Shown here: positions 37,086 to 45,835 of the stretch, one piece after another
How the letters are laid out: each line of letters opens with the position of its first letter
How positions within the stretch are numbered: the first letter of the stretch is position 1
Assembly (NCBI GenBank): GCA_964526645.1
Contig: CAZGJN010000015.1
Coordinates: forward strand, 1-64,000
Length of the DNA: 64,000 nucleotides
Source: JADJNW01 sp964526645
GTDB taxonomy: Bacteria > Bacteroidota > Bacteroidia > Chitinophagales > Saprospiraceae
Direction of reading: 5' to 3'
Notes under the pieces: model-generated
The model's input: the letters and a program-made list of their open reading frames with translations, nothing else
Database searches by the model: none
Told to the model about the DNA's origin: nothing
Translations under genes and position numbers: made by a program

Positions 37086-37871
37086 ATGGACAATCAGATG
37101 AATATTGGGATTTCGTTATCGGGGGGTGGTGCCAGGGGAATTGTGCATATTGGTGTTTTGAAAGCTTTGGGAGAGAGTAACATACACCCAAGCGTGATAG
37201 CGGGCACGAGTGCAGGGGCGATCATCGGCGCGCTATACGCGGCAGGCAGATCACCCGAAGAAATGCTTGATTTTGTGAAGGACAGCAATATTTTGAAAAT
37301 TTTCAAAATCGCATTACCAAATAAAGGGGTGGCTTCTCTGGATTATCTGGGCGAGCGACTCATGGCATACATCCCAGATGATTGCTTTGAAGCTTTAGAA
37401 AAAAAGCTTTTTATCGCAGTTACCAACTTGATGTCGGGCAAACTGGAGCTTATCAGCAGAGGCGAATTACATAGGGTGGTGATGGCATCTTGCGCCATTC
37501 CGCTGGTGTTTCGTCCGATTGAAATGAATGGTAGTCTTTATGTGGATGGGGGCACTCTCGAAAATATGCCTGTGAAACCCCTCCAACGCCGATCAGATAT
37601 GATCATTGGCGTGAATGTGATGCCGGTCGTGCCGGTGCAAAGCAAAGCAGTGGACAGTATGATCGGTATTGCGACCCGCTGCTTCGAAATGGCAATTTGG
37701 GCAAATTCTAAACCAAACCTGAAGCGATGCGATGTGCTGATCGAACCCCTCAAAGTACGCGAGTATGGTATTTTTCAATTCAATAAATACAAGGAATTGT
37801 ATGAAATAGGCTACGAAACAACCCGACTGAAAATATCTGAGATCAAATCCAAACTTCAGGCGGTGCTGTGA
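37086..37871 (+). CDS. Patatin-like phospholipase
   Basis: About 261 aa if begun at ATG 37086; in-frame ATGs at 37065, 37083 and 37098 are also possible, and 37098 (MNIGISLSGGGARGIVHIG) best fits the family start. Patatin lipases use a Ser-Asp dyad: the oxyanion hole is GGGARG, the nucleophile lies in GTSAG, and the Asp in VDGGTLENMPV. The substrate is probably a phospholipid or other acyl ester. No signal peptide or barrel domain is present, so it looks cytoplasmic, like RssA/YchK-type proteins. It is convergent with the histidine kinase, 12 bp apart. Confidence 0.92.
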   Translation: MDNQMNIGISLSGGGARGIVHIGVLKALGESNIHPSVIAGTSAGAIIGALYAAGRSPEEMLDFVKDSNILKIFKIALPNKGVASLDYLGERLMAYIPDDCFEALEKKLFIAVTNLMSGKLELISRGELHRVVMASCAIPLVFRPIEMNGSLYVDGGTLENMPVKPLQRRSDMIIGVNVMPVVPVQSKAVDSMIGIATRCFEMAIWANSKPNLKRCDVLIEPLKVREYGIFQFNKYKELYEIGYETTRLKISEIKSKLQAVL

Positions 37872-37883
37872 GCAGACGGCATA

Positions 37884-38933
37884 TCAGACTTTTTCCAGCG
37901 TAAAACCAAATGTAGAACCAATATTTGGAGTGCTGCGCACATGAACCGTTTGCTTGTGTGCCTCCACGATATGCTTGACGATGGCTAAGCCCAGGCCGGA
38001 GCCACCCTGATCGCGGGAGCGGTGTTTGTCCACTCTGTAAAAACGGTCGAAGATATGCTTGAGGTGTTCTTTATTGATACCAATGCCATTATCTGCTACT
38101 TCCACCAGGATATGCTTGTCCATGTCATAAAACCCTACTTTCGTTTTTCCGCCAAGGTTGCCGTATTTAACGGAATTGCTCACCAGGTTGGTCATCACTT
38201 GCCGGATACTCTCTCGGTCTGCTTTTACTTTGTAGCTTTGGGCGGCCCCTTCTTTGAATTCCAGCTTGATATTCTTCGCCATGGCCTTGATTTCTATATC
38301 ATCAAAAACTTCTTCCACTAATTTTTTAATATCAAAAACCTGCATTTCCAGGATCAATTCCTCCGATTCGAGGCGGGAAATGGACTCAAGGTCTTCCACA
38401 ATGGTATTGAGTCGCTCCACATTTTTGGCTGCTTTTTGCAAAAAAGCAGTGTTGATCTGGCTATCGTACAAACCACCGTCGAGTAGCGTATGCAAATAGC
38501 CCTGGATATTGAATATCGGCGTTTTTAGCTCATGCGAAATATCGCCCAGAAATCGCCTGCGGTACTCCGCCCAGGATTTGTACTTGTCTATTTCTCTTTT
38601 CTGAGAGCCTGCCCATTCCGCCACTTCTTTTTCTACATTTTCCATGATGTTGGTATTCATGTCAATGGAGGTGTTTTTTTCTTGCGGCGATAGCTTCTCT
38701 TCTCGTATGGTTTTGTATATTAATTTGATTTTCCGGTAGATGTATTTTTCTAAGTAAAAAATAATAGCAGCATAAGCAATAGCGCCAATCATTATAAACC
38801 AAAGTAAATAAACGAGTGGTGAAAAGGGCGCTTTAGTCAAAAAGGAAATAAAAAATAATAAAACAGTAGAAACAAATGAAATGATGGTAGAGGAAAAAAG
38901 GGAAATTTGATGTGGAGTAGGATTTTTCAACAT
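37884..38933 (-). CDS. Sensor histidine kinase (PhoR-like)
   Basis: 349 aa. Two membrane segments near the N-terminus (about 12-32 and 38-60) with hardly any periplasmic loop, then a dimerisation domain with the phosphorylated His in GDISHELKTPI (about 133). The HATPase_c domain carries the N box (LVSNSVKYG), G1 (DNGIGI) and G2 (GGSGLGLAIVKH). It phosphorylates the response regulator just upstream, whose stop overlaps its ATG (TAATG), so the two are translationally coupled. The signal is unknown; the tiny sensor region suggests a membrane or cytoplasmic cue, as in PhoR. Confidence 0.94.
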   Translation of the reverse strand: MLKNPTPHQISLFSSTIISFVSTVLLFFISFLTKAPFSPLVYLLWFIMIGAIAYAAIIFYLEKYIYRKIKLIYKTIREEKLSPQEKNTSIDMNTNIMENVEKEVAEWAGSQKREIDKYKSWAEYRRRFLGDISHELKTPIFNIQGYLHTLLDGGLYDSQINTAFLQKAAKNVERLNTIVEDLESISRLESEELILEMQVFDIKKLVEEVFDDIEIKAMAKNIKLEFKEGAAQSYKVKADRESIRQVMTNLVSNSVKYGNLGGKTKVGFYDMDKHILVEVADNGIGINKEHLKHIFDRFYRVDKHRSRDQGGSGLGLAIVKHIVEAHKQTVHVRSTPNIGSTFGFTLEKV

Positions 38934-39616
38934 TAAAATTCAAATTTGTAGCCAATACCCTTGATGGTTTTGATATAATTCTCCCCAATTTTTTCACGGA
39001 GTTTGCGCACATGCACATCAATCGTCCTATTACCTACTATAACATCAGTACCCCACACTTTGTTAAAGATTTCTTCTCTTGAAAAAACCTTACCCGGCTT
39101 GGATACCAATAAAAACAACAGTTCAAATTCCTTTTTGGCAAGTTCGATTATCTGGTCTCCTTTTTGTACGCTGACCCGCTCCTTATCAATGGCGAGGTCG
39201 GCAATTTTGATAATATCCAAAGTATCGGTTATTTCTTCCCGCTCAGAACGGCGCAACAGGGCTTTGATGCGGCTGATAAAAACCCTGGGTCGAATCGGCT
39301 TGGTGATGTAATCATCCCCGCCCACATCCAGTGCAGCAATTTGGGAATAGTCCTCTTCTCGAGCGGTGAGAAAAGCGATGAGCGTTTTATCGAATTCTGT
39401 TTTACTACGCAAGTATCGGCATACTTCCACACCGTCCATTTTGGGCATCATAATGTCTAAAATGACTAAGTGCGGCTGTTCTCGTTCGGCAATTTTAATA
39501 CCATCTTCGCCGTCATTCGCCGTAAAAATTTCGTAGCCCTCTTTTTCCAGGTTGTACTTGAGGAACTCCAGGATGTCAGGCTCGTCGTCAACGATGAGAA
39601 TCTTTACAGCATCCAT
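38933..39616 (-). CDS. OmpR-family response regulator
   Basis: 227 aa. Receiver domain: acidic pair VDDEPD, phospho-acceptor Asp in LVILDIMMPKMDG, Thr in AFLTAREED, Lys in DYITKPIRP. The C-terminal winged-helix DNA-binding domain ends with the usual GNRTIDVHVRKLREKIGEN and GIGYKFEF. It pairs with the kinase whose ATG overlaps its stop codon. A promoter with both -33 and -7 boxes lies 28 bp upstream. Confidence 0.95.
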   Translation of the reverse strand: MDAVKILIVDDEPDILEFLKYNLEKEGYEIFTANDGEDGIKIAEREQPHLVILDIMMPKMDGVEVCRYLRSKTEFDKTLIAFLTAREEDYSQIAALDVGGDDYITKPIRPRVFISRIKALLRRSEREEITDTLDIIKIADLAIDKERVSVQKGDQIIELAKKEFELLFLLVSKPGKVFSREEIFNKVWGTDVIVGNRTIDVHVRKLREKIGENYIKTIKGIGYKFEF

Positions 39617-39643
39617 GCAATTTAATTGTTATGAACAGTTTTA

Positions 39644-39671
39644 CAAAATTATATTTTTCAAATTGCTTCAA
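39644..39671 (-). promoter_or_regulatory. Promoter of the two-component operon
   Basis: On the minus strand TTG (39671-39669), 17 nt, then TAATTTTG (39651-39644), matching the Bacteroidota pattern TTG-N17-23-TAnnTTTG. The ATG of the response regulator follows 28 nt after the -7 box. Confidence 0.6.
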
Positions 39672-39727
39672 TAGTAGCCTTGTATTAAATATTTGTTAAC
39701 TCTTGTCTCTTTCTGGTTGCTGATGGG

Positions 39728-40057
39728 CTACTCTTGTACTTTTTGGGTCATCAGCTCCAGTTTTTCGAGCACTTTTTTGTACAAAGCCTCCATTTTTTTA
39801 GGATTTTTCTTCAGGTATTGCATCATTTCCACATAGTCCTGCGGCTTGATATCGTGTATTTCAAAAATCTGCTCGTAATAAATCCCTGAAAGGCTGTCTC
39901 TTTTTACTTGCGTCAGGTTCTGCATGGCACCTTCTGCAATATGAATATCCACAAGTATCGCTGTCATTTTTTGCTCACTCAGGGAGGGTTTTATCTCTTC
40001 GCGCCGACAAGCGCTTGTGCTAATCAAAACTAAAATAAATACAAAAAATTTTTGCAT
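39728..40057 (-). CDS. DUF4296 lipoprotein
   Basis: 109 aa. Lipoprotein signal with the lipobox STSAC near residue 17. The body fits DUF4296 (ILVDIHIAEGAMQN, YYEQIFEIHDI, then YVEMMQYLKKNPKKMEALYKKV), a small helical family confined to Bacteroidota with no assigned function. It is translationally coupled to the upstream SixA gene (stop/start TAATG), so the two are cotranscribed. Confidence 0.88.
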   Translation of the reverse strand: MQKFFVFILVLISTSACRREEIKPSLSEQKMTAILVDIHIAEGAMQNLTQVKRDSLSGIYYEQIFEIHDIKPQDYVEMMQYLKKNPKKMEALYKKVLEKLELMTQKVQE

Positions 40058-40554
40058 TAAGCGAAATATTGTTTTGGGTAATAAAATTCAGTTACCGTAG
40101 CGGCCGGGTATTGGAATGCCCCCCAATCATCAATAGTAGCATCTATCCGAACGATACCACAAGTGGGAATATTAAAAATGTGCTTGTGGGTAAAAAGGTT
40201 GGCTACCGTTGTCAAAGTGGGGTTATGCCCGAAGAGGAAAACCGTGTTTTGCGCCGAGCCGAAGCCTTGTATTATTTTTATGACCGTTTCGGGAAGCGCT
40301 TCATAAATTCGGTGCACAACTTGGATGTCCTTTTCTGTAATATCAAAAGCTTCCGCAAAAAACATAGCAGTCGCAAAAGCCCGATTGGCAGGGCTTGATA
40401 CGATTTGATCTACCTGTACACCCTTAGCTCGGAGCATTTTTGCCATAAAAGGAGCATCTCTCAACCCTCGTTCGTTCAGCGGGCGCTCTATGTCTTGAAG
40501 CCGGGAATCCTCCCAACTGGATTTGGCATGGCGAATCAAATAAACTGTTTTCAT
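40057..40554 (-). CDS. sixA: SixA-like histidine phosphatase
   Basis: 165 aa. Histidine phosphatase (phosphoglycerate mutase-like) superfamily with the catalytic RHA motif in YLIRHAKSSWED, Arg in SSPANRAFATA and a second His in FGHNPTL. SixA removes phosphate from phosphohistidine, for example on HPt or PTS proteins; here the target is unknown, although a two-component operon lies beyond DUF4296. The stop overlaps the start of the DUF4296 gene. Confidence 0.88.
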   Translation of the reverse strand: MKTVYLIRHAKSSWEDSRLQDIERPLNERGLRDAPFMAKMLRAKGVQVDQIVSSPANRAFATAMFFAEAFDITEKDIQVVHRIYEALPETVIKIIQGFGSAQNTVFLFGHNPTLTTVANLFTHKHIFNIPTCGIVRIDATIDDWGAFQYPAATVTEFYYPKQYFA

Positions 40555-40664
40555 TTTTTATTTGCTAATTGATGTCAATATACTACATTTCGGAATAAAT
40601 AGCTGGATTCTCTTCAAAGATCGAGTACAAATAGTTCAATTTTGAATGTGAAAATCAAGCCGAG

Positions 40665-41483
40665 ATGAATTTTCAGGACAAAGTGATTTGGATTACGGGC
40701 GCTTCTTCGGGTATCGGAGAGCACCTGGCGTATGCCTTTGCAGAACAAGGCGCGAAGCTGGCTTTGTCGAGCCGCAATGAAAAGGAATTGCTTCGAGTGA
40801 AAAATAACTGCGGTGCCACTGCCGATATTTTGGTGCTGCCTTTGGATGTGGCGGATTTTTCTGTAATAGAAAATGCTGTTAGTCAGATTGTTGAAAAATA
40901 TGATCGCATAGATATTGTCATCAATAATGCCGGTATCTCACAGCGGGCACTGGCGCAGGATACGGCGCTGGAAGTGGATCAAAAGATATTGAATGTCAAT
41001 TACTTGGGCAAGGTGGCTGTCGCTAAAGCGGTATTGCCTGTATTGCTTCGGCAGCGAGCAGGGCAGATCGTTGTGATCAGCAGCGTAATGGGCAAAATTG
41101 GCGTACCTTATCGCTCGGCGTATGCGGCTTCCAAGCATGCGCTGCATGGCTTTTTTGATTCGCTTCGGGCGGAACTTTATGATTATAATATCAAAGTGAC
41201 CATCATTTGTCCTGGCTATGTGCATACCAATGTGACTATCAATGCGCTGAAAGGCGATGGTTCTAAAAATAATGTGATGGCAGATGAAACACGCAAAGGG
41301 ATGGATCCAGGCTTGTTTGCACAAAAGGCACTGCGGGTGATTTTTAAACAAAAGGAAGAAGCGCTGATAGGGGGCAAAGAGATTTTTGCCGTGTACCTCA
41401 AACGCTTTTTCCCCGGGGTACTTTCTAAAATAGTCCGGCGCGTCAATTTCAAACCTACTGCAAAACCGGCACCCGTTAGCTGA
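40665..41483 (+). CDS. Short-chain dehydrogenase/reductase
   Basis: 272 aa, classical SDR length. NAD(P) site TGASSGIG, the NNAG motif, catalytic Ser in ISSVMG and Tyr-Lys in YRSAYAASKHAL. It resembles the DHRS7B-like branch of SDRs. The C-terminal basic stretch (YLKRFFPGVLSKIVRRVNFK) might associate with a membrane. Substrate unknown. It is divergent from sixA. Confidence 0.9.
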   Translation: MNFQDKVIWITGASSGIGEHLAYAFAEQGAKLALSSRNEKELLRVKNNCGATADILVLPLDVADFSVIENAVSQIVEKYDRIDIVINNAGISQRALAQDTALEVDQKILNVNYLGKVAVAKAVLPVLLRQRAGQIVVISSVMGKIGVPYRSAYAASKHALHGFFDSLRAELYDYNIKVTIICPGYVHTNVTINALKGDGSKNNVMADETRKGMDPGLFAQKALRVIFKQKEEALIGGKEIFAVYLKRFFPGVLSKIVRRVNFKPTAKPAPVS

Positions 41484-41529
41484 TGATAGTTAGCTGATTT
41501 ACAAACAATTGTGAGGACTAAAAGTATGG

Positions 41530-42132
41530 TCAATCCTGACTACTGCGGCGTTTGATCTCGTCGCGAATTTGAGCAGCCCGCTCGTAATCTTCTTCTGACA
41601 GTACCTCCTCCAGCATCTTGTTGAGGTCTTCGATAGAATAAGCTGATAAAGCCGAATTTTTGAAGGAAGAAGAGCGTTTGTGGCGCTCGCGCTGGGGTTC
41701 TGGTGCTTGCTCGTGTACTTCTTCCTCCAGAGAAACGCCAGCAGCGTCCAGAATAAATTCATAAGTGTAAATCGGGCACTCGAAGCGTACCGCCAGCGCC
41801 AAAGCATCAGAAGTACGGGCATCAATTTCATAAAGATCGCCGTCTTTTAGGCATACGAGCCTGGCGTGGAAAACGCCATCCAACAGATTGCTAATGATGA
41901 CTTCTTTCAGTTCAACATTGAAGGTATCCAAAACATTTTTGAACAGATCGTGTGTCAGTGGTCGGTTGGGGGTCATGCGCTCCATCGCTACTGCAATAGC
42001 TTGTGCTTCAAAGCTGCCAATTACAATAGGCAATCGCCTTACGCCTCCCATTTCTCCGAGCACAACGGCATAATTGTGCGACTGTGTGACGCTATGCGAT
42101 AAGGCTACAATATCTAATTCAATTTTTTTCAT
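41530..42132 (-). CDS. Bifunctional nuclease family protein with a UVR motif
   Basis: 200 aa. Residues 1-135 fit the BFN/DUF151 domain (VVLGEMGGVRRLPIVIGSFE, RPLTHDLFKNVLDTF, IDARTSDALALAVRFECPIY). Residues 160-195 carry a UvrB/UvrC-type motif (LNKMLEEVLSEEDYERAAQI). BFN proteins from Thermotoga and plants have been reported to have RNase/DNase activity; the UVR motif suggests protein contact in DNA repair or Clp-type complexes. This pairing is typical of Bacteroidota homologues. Confidence 0.9.
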   Translation of the reverse strand: MKKIELDIVALSHSVTQSHNYAVVLGEMGGVRRLPIVIGSFEAQAIAVAMERMTPNRPLTHDLFKNVLDTFNVELKEVIISNLLDGVFHARLVCLKDGDLYEIDARTSDALALAVRFECPIYTYEFILDAAGVSLEEEVHEQAPEPQRERHKRSSSFKNSALSAYSIEDLNKMLEEVLSEEDYERAAQIRDEIKRRSSQD

Positions 42133-42216
42133 ATTCTTAATCTAAGGATATCATAAGCGCCGCTTTGGCAGCGGTTTAACTCTAAAATATAAATTTATTT
42201 GAAAATTCAATAGCTA

Positions 42217-42987
42217 CTAAAGCTTTTGTTTGGCTTCTGCCCATAACAGGTCCATTTCTGCCAGGGTCATCTCTTTCAAATTTTTTGGGGCGTTCGCTTC
42301 AATGTATTCAAAACGTTTTTTAAATTTTTGGTTGACACGCTCCAGGGCGGTTTCGGGGTCTATTCCTATAAATCGGGCATAGTTGACCAATGAAAATAAA
42401 ACGTCGCCGAATTCTTCCTCTATTTTTTCTGTCGGGTGCTGTTGTTGTACAGCTTCCTGCAATTCCTCAATTTCTTCTTCTACCTTTGCCCAAACCTGGT
42501 CAGTGTTTTCCCACTCAAAGCCTACTTGCTTTGTTTTCTCTTGCATCCTGTATGCTTTGATAATAGCGGGTAGTGAATTGGGCACGCCTTGCAAAACAGA
42601 TTTTTTACCTTCCTGGAGTTTGAGTTGCTCCCAATTTTTTTTGACTTCCTCTTCGTCAGTCACTTTCCAGTTGCCGTAAATATGGGGATGCCGCTTAACG
42701 AGTTTATCACAAATGGCGTGCAACGCATCTGCAATATCGAATGCGCCGCTTTCGCTGGCGATGCGCGCATAGAACACCATGTGCAGCAAAAGATCCCCTA
42801 CTTCTTCTTTTACATCCGCCAGATTCTCTTCCAAAATGGCATCTGCCAGTTCGTAAGTTTCTTCAATGGTCAAATTGCGCAGGCTTTGCAAAGTCTGTTT
42901 GCGATCCCACGGGCACTGTTCGCGCAACTCATCCATGATTTTCAATAATCGCGCGAATGCTTCCAATTTTTCCTGCATCGTGTGCAT
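42217..42987 (-). CDS. mazG: Nucleoside triphosphate pyrophosphohydrolase MazG
   Basis: 256 aa, usual length. It has two MazG four-helix domains: the first contains LREQCPWDRKQTLQSLRNLTIEE and the EExxE-like metal site (EVGDLLLHMVFYARIA), the second has EEEIEELQEAV and EEFGDVLFSLVNYARF. The enzyme hydrolyses dNTPs and NTPs to monophosphates, cleansing the pool or affecting stress responses. ATG 42987 or 42978 are both possible. A TATTTTTG -7-like box lies at 43014-43021, about 27 bp upstream. Confidence 0.95.
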   Translation of the reverse strand: MHTMQEKLEAFARLLKIMDELREQCPWDRKQTLQSLRNLTIEETYELADAILEENLADVKEEVGDLLLHMVFYARIASESGAFDIADALHAICDKLVKRHPHIYGNWKVTDEEEVKKNWEQLKLQEGKKSVLQGVPNSLPAIIKAYRMQEKTKQVGFEWENTDQVWAKVEEEIEELQEAVQQQHPTEKIEEEFGDVLFSLVNYARFIGIDPETALERVNQKFKKRFEYIEANAPKNLKEMTLAEMDLLWAEAKQKL

Positions 42988-43073
42988 TTTTGCGTATTTT
43001 TGCTCCGCGCCTGCAAAAATAAACCTTATTTCATAGCAAGCGTTAAATTAATGTTCAATAAATCGAAGCGAAG

Positions 43074-43283
43074 ATGGAATTTTTGTATGTCTTTGGAATT
43101 ATTTTGGGCTTTTTTGTTCTTGCTTTTTTGATGATCAATATCCGGCATATTTTCACAGGGCAGGAGTTTCGTGGTACTTGTGCTACGAATAACCCGATGC
43201 TGAAAAATCAAATCGGTGAATGTAGCGTGTGCGGCAAAAAGGCAGATGAAGCCTGCAAGATGCCGGAGGTTCAAAAGGCATGA
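43074..43283 (+). CDS. Small membrane protein with a Cys-rich C-terminus
   Basis: 69 aa. One membrane segment (about residues 4-23, FVLAFLM core), followed by a short polar linker and a tail with four cysteines (FRGTCATNN, CSVCGKKADEACKMP) that could bind a metal such as zinc. Similar small proteins are conserved in Bacteroidota next to unrelated genes. It stands alone, between mazG (divergent) and the CoA-binding gene (convergent, 18 bp away). I do not know its function. Confidence 0.75.
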   Translation: MEFLYVFGIILGFFVLAFLMINIRHIFTGQEFRGTCATNNPMLKNQIGECSVCGKKADEACKMPEVQKA

Positions 43284-43301
43284 GTTGTGTTGTTTGGGAG
43301 T

Positions 43302-43661
43302 TTAATAATTTCCTACAGAGAGCATCGTAAGGGTACAGGCAAATTCAACCTGGATGCCTTTTTCCCTTGCAAGCCTTGCCAATTCTGCATTTTCAGTTCC
43401 TGGATTAAAAATAAGGCGCTTGGGATTTAATGCTAAGATATAGTCGTAGTAGGCTTTTTGCAAATCCGGATTAAGATAGAGCGTGACAGTATCCACTCCT
43501 TCGACGAGGGGTTTGTCTTTCAGAATTTCAACGCCATGTATAGTGCCCTCCTGCTTGCCCAAGGCAATCACCTCGTGCCCTTTGTTGCTCAGCCATTTCA
43601 CGGCGGTGTGAGCGTACCGAGCGGGATTGGTTGAAGCGCCTAATACAATTGTTTTTTTCAT
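43302..43661 (-). CDS. CoA-binding domain protein (YccU-like)
   Basis: 119 aa. Rossmann-like CoA-binding domain: IVLGASTNPARYAHTAVKWL at the N-terminus (nucleotide site), VTLYLNPDLQKAYYDYI, and RLIFNPGTENAELARLAREK. It resembles the stand-alone YccU group and the N-terminal part of succinyl-CoA synthetase alpha chains. Physiological role unknown. It follows the E2 gene on the same strand in the opposite order, 60 bp apart. Confidence 0.88.
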   Translation of the reverse strand: MKKTIVLGASTNPARYAHTAVKWLSNKGHEVIALGKQEGTIHGVEILKDKPLVEGVDTVTLYLNPDLQKAYYDYILALNPKRLIFNPGTENAELARLAREKGIQVEFACTLTMLSVGNY

Positions 43662-43721
43662 TCTAAAAAATGGTCATGTAGGGATGTGGCGATATTAGAA
43701 TACTGCCACATCAACAAGTAT

Positions 43722-44999
43722 TTATACCAAAAGTCGAATCGGATCTTCCAAAATGCCTTTGAGCGTCTGCAAAAATTGAGCGCCCGTAGCCCCATCCACC
43801 ACGCGGTGATCGCAGGAGAGGGTTACGCGCATCATATTCCCGACGGCTATTTCGCCATTTTTTACAATCGGCTTTTCTACGATAGCACCCACTGCCAGAA
43901 TACAGCTATCCGGCGGATTAATGATAGCAGTGAATTCTTCGATGCCAAACATACCCAAGTTAGAAATGGTAAAGGTATTGCCTTGCATTTCATCGGGTTG
44001 TAGTTTTCGTTCCTTTGCTTTTTCGGCCAGCACTTTCACTTCGGTATTGATTTGCGAAAGCGTCTTCATATCCGCAAATCGAATCACCGGCACTAACAAG
44101 CCTTCCTCTACTGCTACGGCTACACCAATGTGAACATTTTTGTGATACCGCATTTTATCGCCCAGCCAGGAAGCATTCACGGCGGGATGCTGCCTGAGTG
44201 CGGCGGCACAGGCTTTGATTACAAAATCGTTGAAGGAAATCTTTACAGGTGCTACTTCGTTGACCTGCTTGCGCATTGCTACGGCTTTATCCATATTGAC
44301 CTCTATGGTCAAATAGAAATGTGGCGCTGTAAATTTACTCTCACTCAAGCGGCGGGCAATGGTTTTCCGCATCTGGCTAAGTGGCTTATCTTCGTAGCTG
44401 GCGGCATCGCCCATGAATGCGAATGATTGAACGGCAGGTACTTCTGGGGCACTGCTGGTGCTATGTTGAGGTGCGGTGTTTGTTTTTTGTGATTCAATCG
44501 CTGCTTCTACGTCGCGCTTCACAATTCTACCATGATCACCAGAGCCTTCGAGTGTTTTTAGATCTACTCCAGCTTCTTTGGCGATATTTTTTGCCAAAGG
44601 AGAAGCTTTGATACGGCTTGCATCCGCATCCGATCCTGAATCGCTGATGGCTATTGGAGTGGTTATTTTTTCTTCTGGCTTTGGTGCAGTTGTTTCCACA
44701 GCAGTTTCGGCAGTTGTTTTTCCATTTGTGCCAGCACTTTCGATAGCCGCTTTCCAATCTTCTCCAGCTTTTCCGATTACTGCGATTACACCATTGATGG
44801 GTACAGGTCCTTCTTTCACAGCAATATGCAACAAGATCCCTTCTTCTGGGCTATCCAATTCCATTGTCGCTTTATCGGTTTCCACCTCAGCGAGGGTATC
44901 GCCGGGTTCTACTTTATCGCCCTCTTTTTTTAGCCATCCCACGATATTCCCCTCTTCCATCGTATCGCTCATTCTGGGCATTCGAATGACTTCCGCCAT
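43722..44999 (-). CDS. pdhC: Pyruvate dehydrogenase complex E2 (dihydrolipoyl acetyltransferase)
   Basis: 425 aa. One lipoyl domain (residues 1-75) with the lipoylated Lys in ETDKATMELDS, an E1/E3-binding domain (SPLAKNIAKEAGVDLKTLEG, GDHGRIVKRDVEAAI), and the acyltransferase core with the catalytic His in SCDHRVVDGATGAQFL. It transfers acetyl groups to CoA. The lipoyl opening MAEVIRMPRMSDTMEEGNIV favours pyruvate over 2-oxoglutarate dehydrogenase. E1 and E3 genes are not adjacent. Confidence 0.93.
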   Translation of the reverse strand: MAEVIRMPRMSDTMEEGNIVGWLKKEGDKVEPGDTLAEVETDKATMELDSPEEGILLHIAVKEGPVPINGVIAVIGKAGEDWKAAIESAGTNGKTTAETAVETTAPKPEEKITTPIAISDSGSDADASRIKASPLAKNIAKEAGVDLKTLEGSGDHGRIVKRDVEAAIESQKTNTAPQHSTSSAPEVPAVQSFAFMGDAASYEDKPLSQMRKTIARRLSESKFTAPHFYLTIEVNMDKAVAMRKQVNEVAPVKISFNDFVIKACAAALRQHPAVNASWLGDKMRYHKNVHIGVAVAVEEGLLVPVIRFADMKTLSQINTEVKVLAEKAKERKLQPDEMQGNTFTISNLGMFGIEEFTAIINPPDSCILAVGAIVEKPIVKNGEIAVGNMMRVTLSCDHRVVDGATGAQFLQTLKGILEDPIRLLV

Positions 45000-45202
45000 A
45001 CATCTTACAATTTTGGGTGAACAAAATTTTTATTTCCGATTGCAAATAAAAAGATAATTGAGCTTTTCCCCAACGAAAACATTGGACAAAGTTATTTTCT
45101 TTGAACAGAATCGCTGAGGTATAGTTTTCCATTGGGTTTTAAAAATTTGAAATACCTTGGCTCCGCCTTTCTATTTTCTCGTTTTTGTATGATGACTTTT
45201 TC

Positions 45203-45210
45203 TAAATTTG
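45203..45210 (+). promoter_or_regulatory. recR -7 promoter element TAAATTTG
   Basis: TAAATTTG fits TAnnTTTG, 7 nt before ATG 45218. A TTTG lies at 45184-45187, 15 nt upstream, slightly short for a -33 box. The transcript would be near-leaderless. Confidence 0.45.
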
Positions 45211-45217
45211 CTGTTAT

Positions 45218-45832
45218 ATGAATTTCTCATCCAAATTGATCGAGGAAGCGGTAAATGCTTTTGCCATGCTGCCTGGAGTAGGTAAAAAAACGGCACTGCG
45301 ATTGGTTTTGCATTTGGTAAACCAAAATACCCATGTGACCGAGCAATTCACGGAAGCAATTCTTAAAATGCGCAAACAAATAAAATTTTGTAGCGTTTGC
45401 CACAATTTGTCGGATGATTCTGTTTGTACAATTTGCGCCGATCCGCGCCGAGATAAGGCTTTGGTTTGTGTAGTGGAGTCTATTCGGGATGTGATGGCAA
45501 TAGAAGATACAGGGCAGTACCGCGGGATTTACCACGTATTGGGGGGTGTTATTTCGCCTATCGAAGGGATTGGGCCGGGGGATCTGAACATTGAATCCCT
45601 GCTACTTCGGGTGCAACAGGGCGCGATTAAAGAAATTATAATGGCAGTGAATCCTACCATTGAGGGGGATACCACCATTTTTTATATTTCAAAACGCCTC
45701 AAAGAACACGAGGTGAAAGTGAGCCTGATCGCTCGCGGGGTTTCCTTCGGAGGAGAATTGGAGTACGCCGATGAACTCACACTGGGGCGCGCTATCGTAG
45801 CAAGAACGCCCTACCGAACGGAGGAGGGGTAA
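45218..45832 (+). CDS. recR: Recombination mediator RecR
   Basis: 204 aa, usual length. Helix-hairpin-helix (AMLPGVGKKTALRLVLHLV), zinc finger with four Cys (CSVCHNLSDDSVCTIC), a Toprim domain (CVVESIRDVMAIEDTGQYRG and later TIEGDTTIFYIS) and the C-terminal VSLIARGVSFGGELEYADELTL. With RecF and RecO it loads RecA at gaps. It ends 3 bp before the convergent D-2-hydroxyacid dehydrogenase stop. Confidence 0.97.
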   Translation: MNFSSKLIEEAVNAFAMLPGVGKKTALRLVLHLVNQNTHVTEQFTEAILKMRKQIKFCSVCHNLSDDSVCTICADPRRDKALVCVVESIRDVMAIEDTGQYRGIYHVLGGVISPIEGIGPGDLNIESLLLRVQQGAIKEIIMAVNPTIEGDTTIFYISKRLKEHEVKVSLIARGVSFGGELEYADELTLGRAIVARTPYRTEEG

Positions 45833-45835
45833 AGC

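Noticed and set aside
42160..42174. Hairpin CCGCT / AGCGG between the bifunctional nuclease and mazG genes
   Set aside because: Only 5 bp, no T-run in the direction of mazG transcription; too weak to call a terminator.
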